Assembly: GCA_014904845.1 (NCBI GenBank)
Contig: MU119409.1
Coordinates: 34,768 to 98,767, forward strand
Source: Acephala macrosclerotiorum
Lineage: Eukaryota > Ascomycota > Leotiomycetes > Helotiales > Mollisiaceae
Reading direction: 5' to 3'
DNA length: 64,000 bases
Part shown: in pieces, positions 57,842-64,000 of the stretch
Position numbering within the stretch: the stretch's first letter is position 1
How the letters are laid out: each line of letters opens with the position of its first letter
Notes under the pieces: model-generated
The model's input: the letters and a program-made list of their open reading frames with translations, nothing else
Database searches by the model: none
Told to the model about the DNA's origin: nothing
Position numbers and translations under genes: made by a program

Positions 57842-58759
57842 ATGGTCGCAAATATTCTCCTCTCCAATCAAGTTAACATGGACGACATCGACGAAGACTT
57901 CATCCCAGCACGAAGAATCACCCGCCAAACCTACAAGAGCAGATGGCTCCGCCCAATTCCTCGTCTCAACAACAAGCATCGCATCACCAAGTCACCTCCC
58001 AGCGGCTCCGAAGCGAAGAAAGCCATTTCCCGAATCAAGGGCCTCCTTCAACCCACCAAGAAGCAAGAGAAGAGAGGTTCTCTCTTCCTCACACTCCTCA
58101 CCCAAGACCGCCGCTTCCATCTCTTCGACATCATCATCGGCCAAGAAACTACTGTCAAGATGCTACCAGGACTTCATCCCAACGGTCTCCTCAAGTCACT
58201 ATCCCAAGCATCGAGCAAATTGTCGGTTGAGATCAAAGAGTGGAGTCAAAAGCGACCAGATCTTGTCCGAAGCCAGACATTCGGCCTCTACAACCCCCTC
58301 GTCACCTCCTTCGACTTCTCTTTCTTTGCTCTCGGCCGGCTAGAGCAAGTTCGTGGAGAGTCCAAAGTCCGCCGTGTCTATCACCCAGCTGCTGTTGTCA
58401 AGTATCTAGAGCAGCTCGAACTATGGCAAAGAGCTATGAACAAGGGAACGGAGAGAAGCTTTTGCTCGGGCCTCATTGGAGCAAAAGCCGCTTTCGACTA
58501 CGAATACAAAGGACCTGAGTGGTCTTGTAATCAGCGTATCTCATCCTTTCTCATCGACGTTGATCAGCACAAGCAGGCAGGGGTAAGAGATGTTCTAGTT
58601 CTAGACAAGATGAAGTATGGAACTTTAGAGAATGCAAAGAAGGCTATAGAAGGCTGGCAGGATAGATTGGGATGGGAGGATGACAAGCTAGCGTTCGTTT
58701 GGACCGATGATTGGGACGGATTCTTTGAGCATAGACGAGTAGTCGAGTACGAGGATTGA
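57842..58759 (+). CDS. Unrecognised 305-residue protein
   Basis: Single exon from ATG 57842 to TGA at 58757-58759. A later in-frame ATG (MDDIDEDFIPARRITRQTY) is also possible as start. The N-terminal third is basic (RRITRQTYKSRWLRPIPRL) with a helix rich in Lys. The centre has hydrophobic, aromatic stretches (FGLYNPLVTSFDFSFFALG). The C-terminus is acidic with many Trp (WQDRLGWEDDKLAFVWTDDW). No signal peptide, membrane segment or known domain is seen. The long uninterrupted frame with a balanced composition and a terminal acidic block suggests a real gene, possibly lineage-specific. Confidence 0.6.
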   Translation: MVANILLSNQVNMDDIDEDFIPARRITRQTYKSRWLRPIPRLNNKHRITKSPPSGSEAKKAISRIKGLLQPTKKQEKRGSLFLTLLTQDRRFHLFDIIIGQETTVKMLPGLHPNGLLKSLSQASSKLSVEIKEWSQKRPDLVRSQTFGLYNPLVTSFDFSFFALGRLEQVRGESKVRRVYHPAAVVKYLEQLELWQRAMNKGTERSFCSGLIGAKAAFDYEYKGPEWSCNQRISSFLIDVDQHKQAGVRDVLVLDKMKYGTLENAKKAIEGWQDRLGWEDDKLAFVWTDDWDGFFEHRRVVEYED

Positions 58760-59368
58760 GACAAAAGATTGTAAGTTAGATGAGAGTAGACCACCGCAAT
58801 ACACGGATCATTGTACGAATCTGGATCCATTACCTAAATGAGATCCTTCTGTATGATTTGTGCAATCCGGCGAAGAATAATATCACTTTGAGACTTACCC
58901 ACTTGAGAAAAGAGGAACATGTGACTCATATTGTCTGTCCTATCATATCGCTAATCAACCTTGGATTGGGAATATACAGTAAGCCAACAAGCACCCCGCA
59001 TTCATATCTAGTTTCAGTATGTTTTCAAGAGCATTCTACATCCCGACAATGGGCAGTTGTGGAGTGTCTGATCGGCTCACATGGCCATACAATTGGCATG
59101 ATAACACTTAACGTGCATGAAGGTATGGAGTCCCGGATAGACTTTTCTTATACCATAAATCCATTGCTATTGTAGGTTTCTCTGTTTCAATTCCATTCTC
59201 CGCTTAATGTCTAGAAGTTGATTTTTTCAAGTCTAGCCCAAGATCTTTCCCAACTCTAGGCACTTCATAGCCAAAGTCTACCACCAAGCGAAATCACGCA
59301 AAAATCTATTCCACCACCATCTTCCCAAGATAATTTTTTCCCCAGCATGATACCGAGCTTCTCGTGGT
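58760..59368. other. Convergent intergenic gap
   Basis: No gene supported between the convergent 3' ends. Confidence 0.4.
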
Positions 59369-59620
59369 CTAAATGAGGAAGAAACTTATGATTGTGGCTA
59401 CTAAAACTATTGACGGCATCTGGTGACTCGCAGCCGAAACAGTAACGGTGCAGCCCTTCGAGTCGGTGATTTGCGCAAGATGCGTATCAGCAGTAGTTGT
59501 GCCTGTTGGCTCTGGGGTGTGATAGACTGTTCTGTATGAAGTGCAGGAGCCAGTTGCTTGGACGTGGAGAATGAGGAGCGCAAGCGCAAGGATGAAGATT
59601 GGTGTTGAGGAGAACTTCAT
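59369..59620 (-). CDS. Small secreted protein, probably GPI-anchored
   Basis: Single exon, 83 residues. It begins with a signal peptide (MKFSSTPIFILALALLILHV) and a short mature part with two Cys (GSCTSYRTVYH, SKGCTVTVSA). It ends in a hydrophobic tail (IVLVATIISFFLI) after small residues, as in GPI-anchored wall proteins. The TVYHTPEPTGTT-like segment is typical of short fungal surface proteins. No homologue is recognised. Its small size makes the call less certain, but signal peptide, Cys pair and tail in order are unlikely by chance. Confidence 0.6.
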   Translation of the reverse strand: MKFSSTPIFILALALLILHVQATGSCTSYRTVYHTPEPTGTTTADTHLAQITDSKGCTVTVSAASHQMPSIVLVATIISFFLI

Positions 59621-60854
59621 GTTGATCTCGGATTCCTTGTGTGGCTGTGTGAGATACCGGGGTCAATCTTGAGTCTGCTGAGGATTAAGAGTTTTGTATA
59701 TTGTTTTGTGGCTTGTTCATGTATGATTCTCGTTTTGGTGAAAGTGTTGGCTTGATGGTACTGCAGTCACAAAGATATTTGGTGTAGGTATTTACGTCAA
59801 GTGGTGTGAGCCGGCACCCACATTTCGTTGACTCATTCTACTTGGGTACAGCTTGGTGAATGGTTATTGGTCTTGGATCTGAGTGAAGTAGGATCGTACG
59901 CTTCAAGTCATGATCATGTTCATGTGTTTCTGCGGCCCACAACATGTTGTCTAGTGTGTAGAATGTTGGCTTCCAACGCAATTATTGGTAAGACTCCATC
60001 AATTTCATGATGATGTCAATTTTCATTTGGATCATTGGGACTTTCATTGCGGCCAAATATGCCCTCCTAAAATGGCCAGCTCTGCCCGCGTCCCGGAAGT
60101 CAATCCAAGTCAACATCGAACTTGGAAACTATAGAGATTTTCTTTGAGATCTTTAAAGACCAGACTGTTTTATTCACTAGTCAAATGTCGTGCATATTGA
60201 AAGCAAGCAAGCTAGCATTAGTACATCGAAAGTCGTAAGCTCTTGCCGGGCGCTGGAAGCAGCAACTCACGTGATGGAGAGCGTTCAGCCTCTGAGGATT
60301 TTGTCAAGAGTGAAAGTTCAGAGGTTCACCGGAGGTTTTTCAATGAACTTTGGAGGGGTCTGATTCTAGATGTCGAGTTTACCTGAAGCAATTTCACAAA
60401 GAAAGTATTTCGAGAGGTAACCCGTGATCCCTGGCTCAGGATGGATCATCTCGGTTACGGGCTCGGTAAAGACGCCTCTATGTTTCATCGCGCAAGCGCA
60501 TCCGTGCTCTTCTTATTTTTAAATTGTAGGCCCACAGGATGGGGTCAGCACCTTTTTCCACCTCTTAGAGAACATCTGCGCAGGCCTCGACCATGTCTTG
60601 AGCCTCACAGACGCCGGGGAATGTAACAGGTATATTGCAGGACAGGCGGGGACTCATCTTCCGTTTTGTTGTTTCAATTTGCTCAAAATTCGACCTCATT
60701 TTGTGTTCTGTCAAAAGCTTCGCAGTGCCGTTTAGCTTATTATTCTTCACACTCTCTTCTCACCGTTTCTCATTCTTTTCAGAGTACCACATCACCAAGA
60801 AGCTTTAGTCTTCGTTCCAGTCTTTACTTTCATTCTTTGCAAGAATCTTCCAAA
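59621..60854. other. Intergenic, no gene recognised
   Basis: 1.2 kb, divergent upstream region of the small secreted protein and the expansin-like gene. No coding signal. Confidence 0.4.
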
Positions 60855-62173
60855 ATGCATTTCAGCACCGCAGTTATCTCTTCCGCCATTTTGGCGCTGG
60901 CCAGTGCGAGCTTGAGCAAGAGAAGTCTGTCCGGACAGGCAACGTACTATGGCGGAAATGTTGCTGGAGGAGCATGCTCGTTCTCAACTTACACTTTGCC
61001 GTCTGGAATCTTTGGTACAGCTCTGTCGGACTCGAACTGGGACACGTCAGCCAATTGCGGAGCATGTGTGTCGGTCACTGGGCCGAGTGGGAATAGTATT
61101 ACTGCTATGGTATGGACATTCTCACCAAGACTGTGCATTACTAACATTACCAGATCGTCGACGAATGTCCAGAATGCGGCACGAACCACCTCGATTTGTT
61201 CCCCGATGCTTTCGCTGCTCTCGCCGATCCTACCACTGGGGTTATTGATATCACCTGGGACTACGTTGACTGCCCGATCACATCTGCTCTTGAGGTCCAT
61301 AACAAGGAAGGTGTAAGTGCTTACTGGTTCAGCATGCAAGTGGTCAACGCCAACCAAGGAGTATCGTCTCTCGAGGTCAGCACGGACGGTGGAAGCACTT
61401 GGCAATCAACCACAAGAATGGACTACAACTTCTTTCAGAATAGCGCTGGGTTTGGCACGACGACTGTTGATGTCAAGGTCACCAGCGACAGCGGCGATTC
61501 GGTGATCATCAACAACGTCGATGTGAGCAGTGGGGCTTCAACTACCGCATCGTGCAACTTCGGTACCTCTGGCTCGAGCTCAGTTGTTTCTTCATCGTCT
61601 GTCACCGCAGTTGCCGCTGTCGTCGCTACATCATCTAGCACTCCCGTGGCAGTCTATACTCCTGTTGTTGAATCAACGACCTCTTCATCTCCAGCGGAAC
61701 TCTCCACAGCAGCAGCAGTATTCCAAGAAGCTTCCTCAAGCTCAGACGCGACAACCAAGCACACCACACTTTCCTCGACAACCACCATCTACAAGACTAT
61801 CACTGTTCCCAAATCTACCTCAACACACACGACCTCATCCTCCACCATCACCAGCTCCTCCAGTTCCGCTGTTATCACTTCGTCTGCGGTCGCAAATTCC
61901 ACAACCGCTCTCCCAAGTGGCTACTCAATCTCCGTGTTGACCATCTCAATGTGCAAGCCCACCGTCCTCTATAGCGTCATCCCAATCTCATCTTCAAGCT
62001 CGACCTCCACACCCACAGCCACCCCACTCGGAACAGGCGTTGCATCATACTCAGCAAACGTTACCATCCCCGTCGCAACTTCCACACCCACAGCCTTCCC
62101 TGGCTCCGCATCCAGCATGCAAGCTTCCCTTCTCCTCGTTGCCTTCACTGGCCTTCTTGCTTTCTTACTCTAA
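60855..62173 (+). CDS. Expansin-like secreted protein with Ser/Thr tail and GPI signal
   Basis: Two exons (60855-61109, 61154-62173), 424 residues. Signal peptide MHFSTAVISSAILALASASL, then a KR site. A double-psi beta-barrel follows: GQATYYGGNVAGGACSFS, NCGACVSVTGPSG, IVDECPECGTNHLDLFPDAF and DITWDYVDCPI, with the Asp of VDECPECG conserved in expansins and barwin-like proteins. A second, expansin C-terminal-like beta domain follows (VSSLEVSTDGGSTWQSTTRM). About 200 residues of Ser/Thr/Val-rich, likely O-glycosylated linker lead to a hydrophobic end (SLLLVAFTGLLAFLL) typical of GPI anchoring. Expansin-like proteins loosen cell-wall polysaccharides without hydrolysis. Localisation at the fungal wall is likely. 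Confidence 0.88.
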
Positions 62174-62785
62174 ATCCATATTTCGGTTGATGGAGCTTTG
62201 ATTTAGGGGGTGTTCGTGGTTTGGTGTCACTTTATGACTATGAGTTATGATATACTTGAAGTATTTGTCTTTAATTTGTATATATTTTACTTTCGATTCT
62301 TGGGTCGGGATACCAGTTCTTCCTGGTTCGACGAACTTTGCATTGGGGTTAGGTAGCAGAATAGATGTTCGCTGTTGCAATGATCCTCCAAGATGCGTTG
62401 CCTTTTGATTCTTGTTCGTTTGGAGTCGTTGTCGAGGCTTGAGGGAGGCTCGTTCACTTATCAAAATTCTCGAGGCGAGACCTCATAGTATAAGGCAAGT
62501 GCCAAGAGATTTTTATCGTGAGTATGGTACGAACTCAGATTCATCGGTGCCTGTCGTCGGAGCTTCATTCTGTATGCGTGTTGAGAGTTCCAGGCATTCA
62601 TCGAGGCTGTGCTAGCCACGGCTTCTGCATGTTTTATATCTGCGATGTTAATTCGCCGACAAATCGTGTGACGAGCGCCATCCTTTTCAGCTTCAAGTGC
62701 CGACCTGAATCGATTCTTCAACATTATTTCCAAAATCTCTACAGGTTATGGCTAGAATCAACACCTTTTTACGTTGTCGGTGATA
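62174..62785. other. Intergenic, no gene recognised
   Basis: No supported gene between the expansin-like gene and the STAND-type N-terminal domain gene. Confidence 0.4.
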
Positions 62786-63220
62786 ATGGCGGACCCAATT
62801 TCCATCGCAGTTGGAATTTTCAGCATAGCATCAGCAAGTATCAAGCTCTCTACCGCTGTCTACGACATCACCGACCGACTTAGCAGTGCCCACGAGAACA
62901 TTGAGACTCTAGCGATAGATCTGAGCTTCTTCTCTGTAGTCCTCGACGAGCTAGGAAAGATTCTAGATGTCCCAAAATCAAAATGTATCGCGTCAGACAG
63001 GCTTTTTGGCAGCATCAAAAATATATGTGAAGAGTGTAAGAATTTGCACAAAATCAACAAGAAAATCACGAAATCAAAATCGACGCGAAAATTCAACTTC
63101 AAGACCAAGGTTCGTTGTATTTTTGAGGAGGGGAAAGTGGCGAGGATCAAAGCGTCGTTGGACGGTTTGAAAGCGACTCTGGGTGTCGTATCACAGGGAT
63201 ACCATATTCGAGCTCGATAA
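62786..63220 (+). CDS. Fungal STAND N-terminal (Helo-like) domain protein, short
   Basis: ATG 62786 opens 144 residues: MADPISIAVGIFSIASASIK, then LSTAVYDITDRLSSAHENIE. This start, with small residues and a hydrophobic helix, is the mark of the fungal N-terminal domain of STAND/NLR-like proteins (Helo-like), which act in self/non-self recognition and cell death. The rest is helical and Lys-rich (KINKKITKSKSTRKFNFK). A full-length STAND protein would continue into a nucleotide-binding domain. Here the frame stops at 63218-63220, but further coding-like sequence follows at ~63500-63810, so the gene is either truncated or its introns are unresolved. Domain-only proteins of this type also exist. 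Confidence 0.65.
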   Translation: MADPISIAVGIFSIASASIKLSTAVYDITDRLSSAHENIETLAIDLSFFSVVLDELGKILDVPKSKCIASDRLFGSIKNICEECKNLHKINKKITKSKSTRKFNFKTKVRCIFEEGKVARIKASLDGLKATLGVVSQGYHIRAR

Positions 63221-63500
63221 TGGTGACGCACGATAAGACCCTTTTGTTCCTAGTATGCGTTGTTGTTCATGATTGATTGATTCAATCTCGAGCCAAAGCT
63301 CGAGATTAGGGGCTATATACTGGAAATGAGAGTAAGACAATACTAGCTAAATGCGGTCTCGGACCGCACGTGAATATCATGTGATATTTGTTCCAACACT
63401 GGGTCTGATGCTGCAGACGTTGAAGGTGGTTAGAGATCAATGAGTAGAATCGTCCTGGCAAGGGTCCGATAGAGTTTGGGTTGATGGTTATGGTCGAATA
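63221..63500. repeat. Cluster of small perfect palindromes
   Basis: Three short inverted repeats within about 110 bp: AATCTCGAG/CTCGAGATT near 63283-63307, TGCGGTC/GACCGCA near 63352-63368 and AATATCA/TGATATT near 63373-63388. They sit between the two parts of the STAND-like locus. Confidence 0.5.
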
Positions 63501-63502
63501 TA

Positions 63503-63814
63503 GTCATGAAGACGATGCGAAAGAGCAGGGAGTTCTTGAAAATATGCTCAGAGCCCAGAGACGTTCATTGCAACGCTTGAGATCTATTGAGCAAGGGACT
63601 CTTCGAAACAACTCTGCTCTGTCATAGCAGGACCTACCGGTTTTATTATATATCGCTACTCCGAAAGCAGCGCCACGGAGCATAGTGGATATATTGTCCA
63701 ATACAATCCCTTCCGAGGTTTCTACTCAATCTAATGCGACGAATATCGTGCTGCCAATCTCCCAGAAAGAGATAACACAAATAATGATGGTCTAACAAAG
63801 GAGACATCAAGTCA
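63503..63814 (+). pseudogene. Decayed continuation of the STAND-like locus
   Basis: The plus-strand frame reads HEDDAKEQGVLENMLRAQRR, then SLQRLRSIEQGTLRNNSALS, a TAG at about 63625, and QDLPVLLYIATPKAAPRSIV up to a TAA. The first part is like the coiled linker that follows Helo-like domains. The stop may again derive from a Gln codon. No intron joining it to the upstream exon can be fixed. Confidence 0.4.
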
Positions 63815-64000
63815 TCTTGGATCTTCTGAGACTAGAAGTCAAAAGGATAAAATCACTCTCGGACCGAGAACGATCGAGAACGGCTCTGAATATACGACTG
63901 CCTTGGTAAGAGCTGGGGCCACCAAACACGGCCCACTTCACCATTTTACACCAAAACACTCCTTTTGCATTTATTTATATCTCCACAACGCGTTAATTTA

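Noticed and set aside
57705..58343. A 212-codon Ser-rich frame overlapping the 305-residue protein
   Set aside because: Alternative frame of the same DNA; composition is low-complexity and lacks a start with context, while the other frame ends in a well-ordered acidic C-terminus.

Overview
The window is nuclear DNA of a filamentous ascomycete, most likely a Leotiomycete (Helotiales-like). This rests on many genes carrying 45-70 nt GT-AG introns with CTAAC/CTGAC-type branch sites, a fungal gene set (ATG29, KU70, ferrochelatase, NCS1 permease, Zn2Cys6 regulator, arrestin-like protein, expansin-like protein, STAND N-terminal domain), and a decayed gene whose nonsense codons fit repeat-induced point mutation (RIP). 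All product names come from reading the translations; no database search was possible. Exon chains given for intact genes sum to multiples of three.

Region 1 (0-9 kb) is a gene graveyard. It holds a GNAT acetyltransferase pseudogene, a 5'-truncated amino-acid transporter pseudogene, a gelsolin/fragmin gene with one frameshift, and a three-exon gene of 448 codons with six in-frame TAG/TAA stops and no indel. A second fragment of the same family lies next to that gene, with the intron at the same position. Region 2 (9-18 kb) holds an arrestin-like protein, a tRNA-Pro(AGG) gene interrupted by three intervening sequences (two with spliceosomal signals), a 166-bp MITE-like element just upstream of ATG29, ATG29 itself with a 10-nt exon, and a CCCH zinc-finger protein.

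Region 3 (18-35 kb) has a decayed FAD monooxygenase, a DAL81/TamA-like Zn2Cys6 regulator, a secreted heme peroxidase, an NCS1 permease, a biuret hydrolase-like plus allophanate hydrolase-like fusion enzyme and a short-chain dehydrogenase. The regulator, permease and fusion enzyme suggest a ureide or biuret nitrogen-scavenging neighbourhood (inference). Region 4 (36-44 kb) holds an unusual 1175-aa Ser/Thr-rich protein with six signal-peptide-like hydrophobic segments and repeated C-x7-C motifs, fragments of a wax-synthase-like membrane protein, and a DUF300/Ost-alpha membrane protein. Region 5 (45-52 kb) is ordinary housekeeping: KU70 and ferrochelatase are divergently transcribed, followed by an MFS transporter.

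Region 6 (52-64 kb) is accessory. It has a nuclease-like multi-exon gene, an AT-rich island with a 20-bp inverted repeat, an unrecognised protein, a small GPI-type secreted protein, a GPI-type expansin-like protein, and a truncated STAND N-terminal domain gene followed by small palindromes and further decayed coding sequence. The tRNA gene with spliceosomal-type introns, the fusion enzyme and the modular repeat protein are the strongest candidates for something undescribed.
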